Shown: positions 1-12,117, counted from the stretch's first letter. The stretch is DNA of 64,000 bases from Neurospora tetraspora (GCF_033439725.1 NW_026944384.1:6510001-6574000), one strand, 5' to 3'. A program made the numbers and translations. The notes: generated by a model from the sequence alone, not told the origin.

Positions 1-649
1 GATTGGGTGGAGGAAGAGGAGATGGTGAGGGATTTCCAGAGTGGGAGGTAATGCGGACGTGGGAGCGGCTGCGACCGTTGTTATCACGGCGAAGGTGGTG
101 ATGCCGGTCGTCGAGTTCATGATCCAATTCCATGTTTCGTCGGCGAAGGTGATGATGCCGGTCCCGATCATGGTGCTCACGGTCTAGAGGGTCGCAGCGA
201 TGACAATATCGGTCGCACCTTCGTCCGTCTATGGTCAGACTACAACCTGGGGCATTGAAAATGATGGAATTTGGGCCACGAGAAGAAGCTCCTGACCTGG
301 GCTCCCGAATGTGGTCGTCGTGGTCTGGCAGAGAGAGCTTTGCATCACCGAAGTTCATGAACACCTCAACCGGGCGGTCGGAGCTCCTGAGCATGGTGGG
401 AACGAGGCGGTTTGCTACATAGCTTCCCACTTGCCGGTTGAGGTCATGGCTGATGGTGTCATGGGGGCGGGCAATAGGGTTGTTGCGGCTGTTGATGATG
501 AAAGGCCGAACGGTGGTGTAAGCCGGGCGGCCACGGCGCTCTTGCTTGGGGGCGTGGAGGGAGTGATATGGTTGGCGATGCGAGCTGGAGCTGGATCCAT
601 AATCATCATGGCTGTCCTGGTAGTAGGAGGAGCTGCGAAGGTGAGCCAT
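1..649 (-). CDS. Hypothetical protein, 3' part cut off by the window edge
   Basis: An open frame of 216 codons runs on the minus strand from an ATG at 649 to the left edge without a stop. An in-frame TAG lies six codons upstream of this ATG, so it is the first possible start. The leader upstream is pyrimidine-rich, as in many fungal genes. The protein starts MAHLRSSSYYQDSHDDYGSS and is rich in Ser, His, Arg and Asp. A middle part contains a Cys/His cluster (CDRYCHRCD, about residues 145-153). After it comes a block repeated about twice with the core DRHHHLRR, mirrored by a DNA repeat at about 90-170. I recognise no family. The Cys/His cluster could bind metal, but that is inference. The frame is long and strand-specific, so a gene is likely; its function and end are unknown. 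Confidence 0.6.
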   Translation of the reverse strand, partial: MAHLRSSSYYQDSHDDYGSSSSSHRQPYHSLHAPKQERRGRPAYTTVRPFIINSRNNPIARPHDTISHDLNRQVGSYVANRLVPTMLRSSDRPVEVFMNFGDAKLSLPDHDDHIREPRSGASSRGPNSIIFNAPGCSLTIDGRRCDRYCHRCDPLDREHHDRDRHHHLRRRNMELDHELDDRHHHLRRDNNGRSRSHVRITSHSGNPSPSPLPPPN

Positions 650-1568
650 ACTGGTGACGCTGCCCTAGCTTGATGCGGTTAAGAAGAGAAGGGGAGTAAA
701 GATGGATGGGTAGTGCTCGGTAGGACGGCCTCGAAAAACCAGGCAACCAGACCAAGGTTTAAGTAGTGAATCCCGAGAGCCTGGAAAGCTGCAAGTCATC
801 CCTTGTTATTCTTCCCGTTCCGGATCAGGGTAAGCAAACCCGGCTCGCTTCGCCCAACAAGGCGTTGTTGGCTGCTCCCTTGGCGGATGCCCGGCATGGG
901 TCGCACATTGCCCGGTCCAGCCCGAACAAGATGTTCATCAACGCATCCGAGAACCAGCCTGCCGGAAACCTGTCAATGCAGTGTAACTCGTTGTCCAGAG
1001 CCTTGTCAATTGACCTATCGCGCTTGCAGTTCGTCATCTGGAAGTTGTCGAGGGTGTGTACCATCACAGCGGAGGCTTGTATCCTCATAGGTGGCCGAAC
1101 GGTTGCGATGCATAGGGGCTTAGATATGATGCAAACAACTTCAAAGTAGACAGGTTGACGCAGCAAAGGCCGAAAGAGCGAGGTTTGCCCAGCTGGAGAT
1201 AGGGTTGCCTTGTAAGTTGACTATTCTGCCGTTTCGGGGTTGCTGACATATTTCGGCCTGCCCCGACAACAAGATTTGCACAATAAGGCTCATCAAATAC
1301 CATTAAGAGGGCACTCGGACACAGGGAAAAGGCAGATCGAGAATCTGATACGGGTGTTTTTTCTTGTTACTCGCAGTCGTATTTACAGGCACAGATAACA
1401 ACACATCATTTTCCGAGTCCAAGACCAACCAGCGATTATATCCTCCGAGTCAGACAGCCGTAAGTTACAAACTTCTTCCAAATTCCCATCATGTCATCCT
1501 TGAAAAGGTCGTCACCAACCCTCCCTCCCATTCGTCTTCCACCACTCCGTGTTTCCAGAACGGGCCAT
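650..1568. other. Intergenic stretch, no confident gene
   Basis: Shared upstream region of the left-edge gene and 3' flank of the heat-shock gene. Overlapping open frames of 95-127 codons occur on both strands between 766 and 1166, but none has a recognisable domain, a clear signal peptide or a convincing splice pattern. Confidence 0.5.
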
Positions 1569-2216
1569 TCAACCCTGAATAGAAATCTTTTTGCTCCCCT
1601 TCTTCTCCGCCTTGGGCACCTTGATATTCAAAATTCCATTCTCAAACTTGGCCTCGACCTTCTCCTGATCAACATTGGTCGGGAAGGTAAACACCCTCCT
1701 AAACTCTCCATAGCTGCGCTCACTCACCCAGTACCTCGGACCGGGCTTGCTCTCGGCACTCTCATCCTTGCCGCTGGTATCCTTCTTCTCCTCCTTGCCC
1801 TGCTGCTGCTTGCTCTTATCCTTCTCCGAACCCTCAATCTTCTTGCTTTCGGTAGAGCTGCCCAGACGCAGGTTGGGGTCTCCCTCGGTACGGGTGCGCT
1901 CAACGCGCCCGGAGATGACGAGGGTGTGCGGATCGGTGAACTCGATTTCGACATTCTTGGGGTCCACGCCTGGCAGCTCGCCTTGGAGGGTGTAGGTCGA
2001 GTCTTCCTCGGTGACGTCGAACTTGGGGTTGAAGGTCTCCATTCCGGTGCTGGACGAAGGGAGCAAGGACGAACCGATGTTGGAAGGGACCAAGGAGCCG
2101 ACTTGTTGGGCGTATTTGTCGAAATCGTCGAGCATGCGGAAGAGGGAGGAGAAGGTGGGTTGGGAACCGAAAGAGGAGGAGGGGTGGGAGAGGGAGCGCG
2201 GGTGGAAGAGAGACAT
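1569..2216 (-). CDS. Small heat-shock protein (Hsp20/alpha-crystallin, HSP30-like)
   Basis: 215-residue ATP-independent chaperone that binds unfolding proteins in the cytosol. The start at 2216 (MSLFHPRS) is preferred over an upstream in-frame ATG at 2336, because the extra 40 residues are low-complexity and the family starts with a short hydrophobic arm. Residues 1-60 form this arm, including LFRMLDDFDKY, typical of fungal HSP30. The alpha-crystallin fold runs from about 60 to 215. It includes LPGVDPKNVEIEF, a charged Lys/Glu/Ser insertion at about 105-160 as in fungal HSP30 proteins, the strand pair RSYGEFRRVFTFP, and the signature ENGILNIKVPK near the end. There are no introns. A possible heat-shock element lies upstream. 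Family assignment is firm; which paralog it is within the species is not settled. Confidence 0.93.
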   Translation of the reverse strand: MSLFHPRSLSHPSSSFGSQPTFSSLFRMLDDFDKYAQQVGSLVPSNIGSSLLPSSSTGMETFNPKFDVTEEDSTYTLQGELPGVDPKNVEIEFTDPHTLVISGRVERTRTEGDPNLRLGSSTESKKIEGSEKDKSKQQQGKEEKKDTSGKDESAESKPGPRYWVSERSYGEFRRVFTFPTNVDQEKVEAKFENGILNIKVPKAEKKGSKKISIQG

Positions 2217-4383
2217 TGTTGATGAGATTGGCCGGGTTTGTTGATGGGTGATTGAGCGGGGGAGGTGGTGGGACCGAGTGGCAGAAGCGGTTGGTTTGGT
2301 GATTCTAAAGGGGATGGTGGTGGGAAATCTTCGCATGGTGCGATGAGGTTGTGGGTGAGAAGGAGGATGAGAAGGGGAAGCAGTAATTGGGAGGTGGAAG
2401 GCTTTTTAATTAAGGTTTCCCGTCCGGAGATGTGTTGGGATGTGAGTATTTTGTGGCCATTGCGACATCATTTCGACTGCTTGGGTTAAGTTGTTCGTCA
2501 TATGGCCTGAGGACATGTAATACGGGTTTTATTCCGACCTGTCACAAGTCCGGTCAGCTTCCCCGCCATCATGAAATAGAAACTTCCTCCGAACTCTATG
2601 GGGAGTGTTGGGCGGGGTTGTGGGCAGGAACGGAAGGAACGACCGTGCGATGCCCGTGGCCTCGCAATACGAGTTGTATGGATGTTGGAGGTTGTCTGAG
2701 CGATGATTGGTGAACCTCAGACCTATTGTGGACGATGAAGTCATCTTGAAGTGTTCAGCGGAACTTATCACCGGTCATCCTTGGCATGTCACTAACCAGG
2801 CCTAGGCATCACAAGCATGGTGTTTGCCGGTGTCCGGAGTCGGCCGATAATATCACCGGTGCTTCCAATCTTAATGCACAGCATACGCCTTTCATATTGA
2901 GGTACACTCCACGCATGCCCAAAAACTCCCCAAGTACGTCCTTCAAATTCACCCCCTTAAAATACTTAAGAAAAAAGATTCCGTACTTTTTGCATTGGCT
3001 TTTGTCTTCGCTATACACTTTTCAGTCTATTCTCCAAGACGATATGATGTTATCATAACTCCTTTAGCCTTATTGAGGATGTGTACTAGAAAGTGCGCTT
3101 CACATTCAGTACTTGCGTGCGTAGAGTGTATCTCTCCATATATGTTAGATCCTATATGTCAGACTGTTCCCATCTTGGATGGAGCTATCGTGCCTGCCCT
3201 ACTTATGTCGGAATTTAATAGCGGGGCACACCCGTCGGTTAGGTTCCAGCACAGATTCTTATCACTGTCCCTCTGTTGGTTGTTTCTTCTTTTAAGTACT
3301 CTCCTTATCTCTGTCACCGATCTGTCGCAGACACTCGGTCCTCAAGCTCAGGCCTCCCGAGATAAAACTTTCGGAGGTCGGGAGGATACTGGTCGCGCTT
3401 TCCAACCTCCAATTTCAACCACTTTTAGCTGCCCAGAAGGAATTACTACAATCACTGGATGATAAATCATCATAAAGAGAACACAAGTAACTGTATTAAT
3501 CTCATTTTGTATTCTGTCCAGCAAATCTATCATATAGAGGAACCCTAGGTACACCCACTCTTTTCCTACACGCACCCAGGTTTGAAGACCCTTCCCAACA
3601 TTTCTCAAAGTTCGGCCTCTTTAAAGACTACAACGACGTTCTACTAATTTTTTAAGCGAATTTCCAAGCTTTAAATAGTTTTGAAGAATTCCTAAGGCTG
3701 ATTGTTTATACCGTTCTAAGTACGTTGTGAAAACTGGGCCCCGCGAATGCAAATACTAAACCAATAGAACTATAATAATAGAAATGTATAAGAAAACGAC
3801 TTTATTAAGTAAATTAGAAACTGATTCATTAGGCTTTAAGGTTTAGAGAAGATAGAATAGGTATTGATCAAAACTTTTCGAAGTGTCTTAAAACAAGTGG
3901 GTGCGTATAGGAAAAGGGGCAAGTGCACCTAGGGTTTGGGAAGGTGCGCTGTGCGCTTAGCAATGAGGGGTATTTATACCTAGTTTTCCGGGCTTCTCCC
4001 TCTGTTACTTTTCTTCTAATCAACCACCACCTTATTCCCAAAACAACCCCATGCCAACCACAGTGGCTTTCAGGTTCCTCATCATATGTACTGCATCAAC
4101 CCATAATCTTTCTCTTCTATATACACCACTTCCAACCTCAACCACTCCTTTTCCTTGACCCCTGTATTCCGTGCATATTCCATATCCATCATAGCGAGCG
4201 TATCTTCGTAAGTGAACAAATCCCTAAGCAAAGCCAACAAGACAAAAGGCCCAGACAAAAAGCCAAAAGATATATGGGCAAGAACATTAGCTGTTGCAAA
4301 CAGAAACACCAAACACCAAGCCCAATCTAAACATCAAGAGTGTAACCCTTCACCATCCCAAACCTCACAACAAATCAACTCCC
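2217..4383. other. Intergenic stretch with a lower-GC part, no confident gene
   Basis: It contains the promoter side of the heat-shock gene (2217-2600) and the 3' flank of the TmpA-like gene (4100-4383). About 3600-3900 is AT-richer than its surroundings and may be an old, decayed repeat. Open frames of up to 155 codons here show no domain and no start context that I trust. Confidence 0.45.
2579..2586. promoter_or_regulatory. Possible heat-shock element
   Basis: GAAACTTC is a perfect head-to-head GAAnnTTC pair, the core of an HSF site, about 365 bp upstream of the small heat-shock gene start. A further GAA follows out of the ideal spacing. A single pair is short and could be chance. Confidence 0.3.
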
Positions 4384-6153
4384 TCAAGAGTCAAACAGCG
4401 CACCATAAGTAGGCAACCCCCTGCTCTCCAGCCCATAAACCACCTTCTCCGTAACCTTCTGATTAGAAATAATCACCGCCGCCTCGCACGGCTTTCTAGC
4501 CTGGGTCTTGACCTCCTCCGGAAACACTCCCATCCTGCTCTGTTCCCACACTCTATACGCAATCTTGACCAAGTCAGGCCGGCCCGTCTTGCGGGTATCG
4601 ATAACCACCGCAGCCGGATCCGTCTTATAGACCAGATCCAGCACCGCGCGGCCGTACGTCTGCAGCGGGTTGGGCGTAGACCAGATGATGCGCACCGGAT
4701 GATCAGGGTGTTGCGTGAAGAGGGACAAGCAGGGCGCAATACCGGAGCCGGTGCCGATGACGATGACGGGGGAGAAGAGACCGGCGCAGCGCATGACGCC
4801 GAACTGGGGCGTGCCGCGGGTGTAGATCTGCGAGGGCGGGTAGTCGATGATCTTGCGGGTCCAGTCGCCGGCGTGGGAGACGATGACGGAGAAGCCCTTG
4901 TCGCCGCAGTGGGAGAGGCGCTGGATGGGTTCGCCGGTGATGGAGCTTTTCTCGTCGATTTCGGCCGCGGTGGGGGCGAGGGGGTGGGGGATGACGCCGA
5001 AGGCGTGGGTTTCCTTCAGGGGAGCATCGGTGAGGCGGATGGCTTGGCCGAAGTAGACTTCGCGGTAGTCGAAGTTGAGCTTGACGCAGTGGGAGGAGAG
5101 GACTTCGGCCTCGACGTTGCGGAGACGCATGCGCGACCAGGGGTAGGCGATGAGCAGGGTGGTGATGAGGAGCATCCACCAGGCGGCGTTGCGGACGAAA
5201 ACATGGCCGAAGGACTGGTGAGGGGAGGAGTTGTTGGAGGCATCGGCTGTCTGCAACATGATTTGAGCCCAGAAAAGGCCGACGACAGTCCATCCCATGA
5301 AGCGGTGCGTGTTCTCGAAAGAGTTGTGCATCAGCACACGCACACGCGGATAGGCGAAGATGAGCATGACCACGAGCATGGCGATGATGGCGTAGCTGAA
5401 GAGGTAGATGTAGCCTCTGATGGCATCAAGCGGGCCTTCCTGGGAGCGGTAGTCCATGGTGAGCAGCACGAGGTAGATGGCGTACCAGAAGGTGGCAGCC
5501 ACGGCACCGCCCGAGTGAAGACCGCCATACGAGTAGATCTTGGCGGAAAGGGTACGAGCCCAGAGAGGAAGCACCTTGGCCCGGGTACCAAAGATCCAGA
5601 AGAAAGCGTTGACGATGTGCTCGTTGCGGACGACGATGGCCATCAAGATGTTGGCAGTGACGGCGGTGGCAGCTTGTTGATAGGTGAGAATCGGGCGGTT
5701 CTCGATACCAGAACGGATGATGAACCATAAGACCGCCGCGGCGTTACCCATAAAGGCCAGGCAGAAGATGCGTCGGTAGACGGACCCGAAGTTCCATCGG
5801 AGGTACCGGTAGAGGCGGTTGCCCTTTTTGGGAGGCAAGGGGGAGGAGTCTAGACCGTGGTACTCGAGAGGGTCGATATCAGGGACGAGCTGGCGGACCC
5901 TGGCAATGGTCTTTTCGTTGTGTTTCTTGGGATCAGAGAAGCCGCTGGAGCTGGAGGCGGGAGAGGCGGTCGCGTAAGGGGTGTTGGCGGCTGTGGTGCC
6001 GCCCGATTCGAGATCGCGGCTGGTCTCGCGGATGGAATCATCGCTTTCATCCTCGGACTCGCAGTCGTCTACCTGTTCAACGACGTCGGACTGGACGGGA
6101 TGCGCAGGTGTGGGCTCAGCGGGCTTGAGCTCCTGGCTGTATGGGGAAGCCAT
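4384..6153 (-). CDS. TmpA-like integral membrane protein with ferredoxin-reductase-type domain
   Basis: 589 residues, no introns. The start at 6153 (MASPYSQELKP) is the first ATG after the TATA box. Residues 1-110 are acidic and Ser/Thr-rich, probably cytosolic. About six hydrophobic segments follow (around 128-148, 164-184, 215-233, 250-268, 285-300, 322-338). From about 345 to the end is a cytosolic FAD/NAD(P)-type reductase fold with the nucleotide-binding loop VIVIGTGSGIAPCLS at about 463-477. This layout matches the fungal family of Aspergillus nidulans TmpA, a membrane flavoprotein linked to conidiation signalling, and the membrane/reductase tail of some NRPS-like enzymes. No adenylation domain is present. 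Substrate and electron acceptor cannot be told from the sequence. A long open frame on the opposite strand is only its shadow. Confidence 0.8.
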   Translation of the reverse strand: MASPYSQELKPAEPTPAHPVQSDVVEQVDDCESEDESDDSIRETSRDLESGGTTAANTPYATASPASSSSGFSDPKKHNEKTIARVRQLVPDIDPLEYHGLDSSPLPPKKGNRLYRYLRWNFGSVYRRIFCLAFMGNAAAVLWFIIRSGIENRPILTYQQAATAVTANILMAIVVRNEHIVNAFFWIFGTRAKVLPLWARTLSAKIYSYGGLHSGGAVAATFWYAIYLVLLTMDYRSQEGPLDAIRGYIYLFSYAIIAMLVVMLIFAYPRVRVLMHNSFENTHRFMGWTVVGLFWAQIMLQTADASNNSSPHQSFGHVFVRNAAWWMLLITTLLIAYPWSRMRLRNVEAEVLSSHCVKLNFDYREVYFGQAIRLTDAPLKETHAFGVIPHPLAPTAAEIDEKSSITGEPIQRLSHCGDKGFSVIVSHAGDWTRKIIDYPPSQIYTRGTPQFGVMRCAGLFSPVIVIGTGSGIAPCLSLFTQHPDHPVRIIWSTPNPLQTYGRAVLDLVYKTDPAAVVIDTRKTGRPDLVKIAYRVWEQSRMGVFPEEVKTQARKPCEAAVIISNQKVTEKVVYGLESRGLPTYGALFDS

Positions 6154-8740
6154 GATGACGTGAGTGGTGAAGTGTGGCTTGTGGTGTGAAACTATGAAGG
6201 CGGGTAAATCTAGAATCAAGAAGCAAGAGCCAAAGTGATGAGTTGTTGAGAAGGTGGAAGTGGAACTGTTGATCCTCAAACACCGGATGCTGATGCTGAT
6301 GATGAAAATAGAGCATGAACGGGATGAGAAGGGGAATACATATATACCTTGGTGGCCACCATTGTAACCTTCACAATGAGATATCATGATACAGACCCTT
6401 CGGAATCATGGAAGAAAGGACTGTAGGGCAGGTAGGACAAATCAGCCCATGCTTACTCAGGCCAAGCCCAATAGTCGAGGACCATGACATGTCCATCTAG
6501 CCCGAGACTCAAGGCGCGTACCAAGAAAGAAACCCGCAACGGGGATCTCTGATGTTGGACACGGCGCGGCGCTTATATTGGATCCCGGTCATGATGGGGT
6601 CCATCAGTCTCAAGTCTACTGCGTAAGAATCAGCTCGATGTTGCCAGGAAGAGCTTTTTGATGTGTCAATTCCCCGAATAGACTAGGTACCTTTCAGTGC
6701 AGGATGTACCTCGACATGAGAGGGATCATTGAGATACAAGAAGGAGGCATGTTGAAGTCGCTTATCGATCTTTGTGTGCAGATGTTGACATGGGGCACCA
6801 ACATAGGATAGAGGTGTGATCGGCAGCCCGGATGTGGAATGGCTCGTTTGATGGTAACCGGTTGGTGGCCAAACAAAACAAAAAGTTTGGGACCCAACTT
6901 GGGATGGATATGGTAACTTTCGGTACGTACCGGAGAAAGACTGAAAGGAGGCTGAAAAGGGAATGTCAAAAAGATGAGGTGCCGTTGTCGAGCTTGCTAC
7001 CCTCCTACCCATCATAGACGCTACCACCGAGGCATGGCCCTTGTGCTATGGGGATCTCGGGAGGGTGAGGGTGAGGGTGAGAGGGTTGCATATCCCGCGC
7101 AGTTGAAGCCCGTGTGGACCAAGATCAAGCTCGCTGACCTTGCCTTGCCGTTCTTGTTTTTGCTATCAAGTCGGTCAAGCGCGATACAAGAGCGTGTCCA
7201 CTGCCCGGCCGAATGGAAGAGATATTATTGGAATTTTTGACCAATTCCAAGACTCTTCTTGACTGGAAGTCGAGTAGATTGAAGGTGTTTCCTAGATCTA
7301 CTGGCTCGTTCATGATATCAGGGTCCTCTGTTGATGTCACCAACATGCGTTTAAGTCCCGAACAAAGACTGACAGCCAAGAGATACCGAACGTTCCATGG
7401 TAACCATCCCAACGCCACAACCGAGCATTGTGCGGGCGCCAAAGCAGACACAGCCACCAGAAAGACGTAGCAAAGATACAATGGCTTTCCATACATCAGT
7501 AATGGTGGCTTGAACAATAGAAGCCATGACAGAAAAGCAGGTGAGTCTGAAGGATTGGGAGGCTCAAGACATAGTCCACAAGGTCTGGTTTGGTATCACA
7601 TTGTACCACTTGGTGGGATGGGGGACATGTCTGGATGGGGATAACCCGGACACAGCAGTACATGTACAGACATGGCAGGTCGGGCATGCCTGTCAAACCC
7701 ATACGGGAAGGTCAGGTACAACATCTTGTGCTGCTATCAAGACTGCAAAAGAAGGTTGAAAGATAGGTTCAAAGAGTGGTTGCAGTGCAGATTACAATCG
7801 AGGAACAGGAGACAGGGGAGAGGCCTGGAGCTTGTCTGCATGGATGACCGAGATCCAGTTGGAATGCAACATGAATCGACCAGTCCGGTTGAGAGTTGAG
7901 ACGACACGCTTGTGTGTTGAATGTTCAAGTGGTTTTAGGATCGGAAAAGAGGCTGGAGCTGCCAGAATCAAGTTGTGTGGTGGTGGCTCATGTTGTCGTG
8001 TTGATGTTTGGGTGTTGAAAGACCCCGCAGCCTGGGAATGAAGTTATTCTGGGCGCCATTGTCCACTGCAAACACCACTTTGGAGAGGCCGATAACAGAA
8101 CAGCTGAGCGAAGAAACCGTCATGTTTGCTCTTTGAAACAATGCTCCATGGTCGATGAGAGTCGATTTGGTGATTCCCGCCGGCCCGAAGGATTTGATGG
8201 TGTTGTCGGCTGAGGTGCAACCAAGTGTGTTTGTTGTTGTTTCCGGAGAGATCAGATCAAATTTGGAATTCCAAAGTGACAAACCAATTGATCAGTAAGG
8301 TAGTGGGGCCAGACAACAAGCTGACGGGCCGCCAAGCGAGCTGTCTGAAGCGCCAGAGATAACGATAAGGTATTGGCGGCTTCCGACAGACCGGCAGCGG
8401 CCTGCGCGCAATCCTTATGTCTGTCAACATTTACAGCGGCTGACGGCCCTATAGGCTAGCCCGATTTAAGCTTAACGCCAGCGGGATGGCTGACGGTCTC
8501 TTTCGTCGCTTCTTCCACTTTTCTTTCGACGACACTCCCTCCCTCCAGGCAACCGTCACCTTCCCCAATTCTGTCATCATTTGCAACCTCGAAAAGCTTA
8601 TTTGTCGTCTGTCCATTCATGTCGCTGGAAACATTGACAAAACAAAAACCAGATCCTCCTCCACCTCTTCAGCTATCCTCCTTGGAGATGCCCGCTGCCT
8701 GGACGCGCTGATTCAAGACTTCTGTCTAGTGCTTATCATC
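6154..8740. other. Intergenic stretch, no confident gene
   Basis: The first part is the leader and promoter of the TmpA-like gene. A 130-codon minus-strand frame (7517 to 7125) opens with a hydrophobic, signal-like segment, but the rest shows no family. The frame at 8486-8896 is more likely leader sequence than protein. Confidence 0.4.
6339..6346 (-). promoter_or_regulatory. TATA box of the TmpA-like gene
   Basis: TATATATG on the minus strand, 186 bp upstream of the chosen start codon, leaving room for a leader of about 150 nt. Confidence 0.5.
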
Positions 8741-9313
8741 ATGGTAAGCATCTGTCTCTACCTAGGCGTGTGTCCAAGTCAACACCAGCCCAAACATCAC
8801 GGCTCAACTGTGACAGCAAACGGCAATCCCGTGTCTATCTCTGTCTGCTCGTCTGCTGACTACCTATTCAAGTCGTCATGTCCACGATATTCTTAGGTCC
8901 CGTTCCCGTCAACGTTAATCCGAGACATGACTGAGCAATTGGACTGCGCCTCCACGCCGCTAGAGAAGCCATGTCATGAAACGCCACGATCCGAGCCTCA
9001 GGGCATCCCGAGTACCTACTGCATGAATCCGACGGACCAACGTTCCGAGTTTAGCATCTCTGGGATATCTGGCTGGGAGCCATCGACGATGAGCTGTCCC
9101 AGACTCGCTAGACTGTATAACGATGACATCGAACTGAACCGGCCATCATCACAGCGACCTCCAGGACCAGGTCACACAATTCACCACCGCCATCCGACAC
9201 TTTCGCGGCTCTCGATTGCACCCGCTGCTGCTATTGGCCATCTTTTATTCCAAATACCGGTGCGGCTCTTGTGTCACTCTATCTCCACCTTCCTCTTTTC
9301 GGCCCCCTGCTAA
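8741..9313 (+). CDS. Tentative small two-exon gene with an intron right after the ATG
   Basis: ATG at 8741 is followed at once by a good donor (GTAAGC, 8744). A possible branch site CTGAC lies in the 8850s and an acceptor CTTAG ends at 8896. Joining ATG to 8897 gives a 139-residue frame (MVPFPSTLIRDMTEQLD...) ending at 9313. The intron would be 153 nt. I recognise no domain. A different frame around 9165-9240 also reads protein-like, so the true exon structure may differ or the locus may be decayed. Low confidence. Confidence 0.2.
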
Positions 9314-12117
9314 TTCAACGTCAGGGATCTCACGATGCGTCTCTGCAGTAGCGACCCCCACTGTGGCCCCAAGATTCACCACTTGGCAACGGGCCGGGTA
9401 CCTTGAAAGTAATGGCGATACCTTAACGGCACACACTGACAACTTGATGTCTTACCTTGACGGTACCGGGTGGCCTCCCTTCACCCGGAGCTAGAACGAG
9501 GGACAACATTCTGCGCTGCAGTCATGACAGCTGCTGTGTATCTCTCTGGCCATTCTACAATCTGCAGCGCCGACAATGTCGACGATGTACGGCATGGTAC
9601 CCAAAGCCTATCGACTCTCGATGCTGCAATGCTTACACATTCTTGCCCAGCATTGAGACTTGTGCCCTGTCCACATTATAGACATGAGGTACAGTACCTT
9701 ACATCATGTCTCAGCCCTGAGACTACCGTGCAACGTTAACATAAGGCTTGACAGGGTGGCGCGCGGCTTGCATCTTCGTTCTCAACACGAATGAACATCA
9801 TTCTTCTCAGCCATTTGTACTCGGTGCTGTGGCTCAGTCCCGCCAAGAGGCCGGAGGATGATGACTTTGACGGAGACGCATCTCAAACTCCGATGGCCCG
9901 GACCTCCGATCTCACCTTGACTGGTCACCAAGGTGACTCCGGCTAACTTGATCCAGTATCGCTCTCTCCGATGAACTCGGCCCCGAACCCGATGGCCTCC
10001 ACCGACTCCATATCGTCTTATTCTCGACCGAAGGATTATCTGACACCGTCTCCGATGATGCTTCGGCCGTGCCTCAGCCATCTTGCTCCATTTCCCCATT
10101 CCTCATACCATCTTCTACTCATCCCCGAGCCCCTCGGGCTTCTAGAAGATCCATTGAGGTGCTACCAGCACGCCTTGCGACTCGGATCCACGTCATGGTC
10201 TCGTAGATGCGAGACAGAAAACCGAGCGGGATCGGCAACCCTGCTCCTCTCGAAGATTTCTCACTAGCCAATCGCAGCCCCTATCATCCAGTTTCTTTTC
10301 AATATTGAGAAGTCGGACACACAGATCTTCTCTTTTCCAAGTGACAGAGATGGTGCAAGTGTTGTTCAACATGTCACCAAAAACGTTGTTCAAAAATTTC
10401 ATGGTACCGAGCCTCATTGCACAATTCGTCACACATGTGCCACACCTCTTGCCATTGGCGTTGACGACGTCGGCGCGGACCTCGGCGGAGCCCGGATCGA
10501 CACACATACCCTTATCACTCTCATGATACGTATGCTCCTTACCACCTCCTCAGTCTGGACTTATAAGTTTACTTATGCCCACCAAGTTGCCACCTCCTCT
10601 TCAGCACCTTCTATGTACGCGATCCTCAGAATCTCAAAGTTGCCATGGCGGCCCGTTGAAGTATCATCAATGCTACCGCGGCAAGTTCTGCGTGCAATGC
10701 ATCCCACCCTCCCACCTTCAAGTCTTTGCATGTGGCAATATTACCCAGTACTATAGGCATTTTCTTGATTTCCTTTGCCCTCCGTACCTTTCTTGTTTCC
10801 AGGTCACTCTACATGTCTACGACAACGGCAGATTGTGGTTCCTGAATTTCCCTCCCGCTTGCTCATCCCTTCCTTGCCGGTTCGCAGATTATTTATCAGC
10901 AAGCTCTGCTCGTCTTAAGTGGTTTCCCAAGATTGTGACATCTCCTCATGGAAATAGGCACGGGAAAGATGGGTTGCGGATCTGACATGGACCCATGTTT
11001 AGCCACGGGACGGGAGGTCCAAGCATGACTGTGGCCCAGCAAGCTGTCGCTACCTTAACCTCCTCGGTTTCGCAACCATAATCGTTGTTTACTGGCACTA
11101 CTCAAGCGAGACATCTAACTTTATCCTCTAGTTGTCCAGATTGGAGAAATAAGGATCTTGTTTTTCCCAGTATCTCCAGATCACAAGCAGCGGGCATGTC
11201 AACATCATGGTCCCGGAATACACACTCATCAGTGCCGCATAATCTGCAGGTCCGCAAAGTCTGCAGGTACAAAAAGCCTTCTGTCCCGGGACGTGTGGTT
11301 GGACATGTTTTGCGCGTGATCACAAGTCCAAAACAGCAACACGGCCCGCTGCAGAACTAGGGTGGTCGTCTGCCGTTCGTGGGCCTATTCTTTCCCTATT
11401 ACGTCATTGCTTCATTCGTACCGGCTACGCGCTGTTCTTTTTTGATGGTCTTTCCATTCAGTCACGAATCGTGTGGCCTGAGGGTAGGCGGCCTGGTCGT
11501 GTGGCCGGAAGTCTGGACGGGATGTGCGAAGTCCGGAGCGTGCGGGGTCTCCGAAAATGCGGGGCCCCCGCTCCCGTCGCCGTGATCCGGGGGAAGGTGG
11601 GGTACATTTGGCCGGTGCCAAGACAGGATCGGACCCGTTTTGGACATTGGTTCGGAGTGCGAGATGTGCTGAGTTCTTTCCCCTTCTGTTCCGTTTTTAA
11701 GATCCGATGGGACAACTGGGAAGCAGTGGTGTTGACTACTGTGCTGGGGAATGGAAGGTCCGACAGGCAACCGTCGCAAGAACCCCGCCATGCCCGCACG
11801 CATCACACAGTACAATTCCCTTCCGCGGCTAGTGTCGCCAATCAGCGGTTCTTCTCGCCACCATCAGCAAAAGAAGTGGAAGTTGATGCCCAATTGCCTT
11901 GGCTTCGAATCTGTGGAGGGACTCCCAGCCATTCCTCCTCACGCGACACAAATTTCTTCACCATCATATCTGTGCCCTGTCTCGCCGGGCTGTCTTCCTT
12001 TTGCTGGAATTCTCACCAATTTTCTTGTTCGCCCTGGGCGGACTGCCATTCCACTCTCGTTCAAGCCCGGATTTTTTGCTTCAATCATCCACCGTCCACC
12101 GTCCACCGAACAGCCAG
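9314..12117. other. Long stretch without a confident gene; possible decayed coding DNA
   Basis: Several short frames between 9970 and 10990 look protein-like but do not join into one model. The clearest is about 10280-10530, with NIEKSDTQIFSFPSDRDG then VTKNVVQKFHGTEPHC. They may be exons of an unrecognised gene or a worn-out one. About 11.4-12.1 kb is the leader and promoter region of the HET gene; an open frame there extends the HET reading frame upstream but has no convincing content. Confidence 0.35.

Noticed and set aside
4294-5730. 478-codon + strand frame
   Set aside because: Lies opposite the TmpA-like gene; Gly/Asp/Val-rich shadow of a GC-biased coding strand, with no domain.
7125-7517. 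130-codon minus-strand frame with a hydrophobic start
   Set aside because: The start looks like a signal peptide, but the rest has no Cys pattern or domain, and nothing supports transcription.
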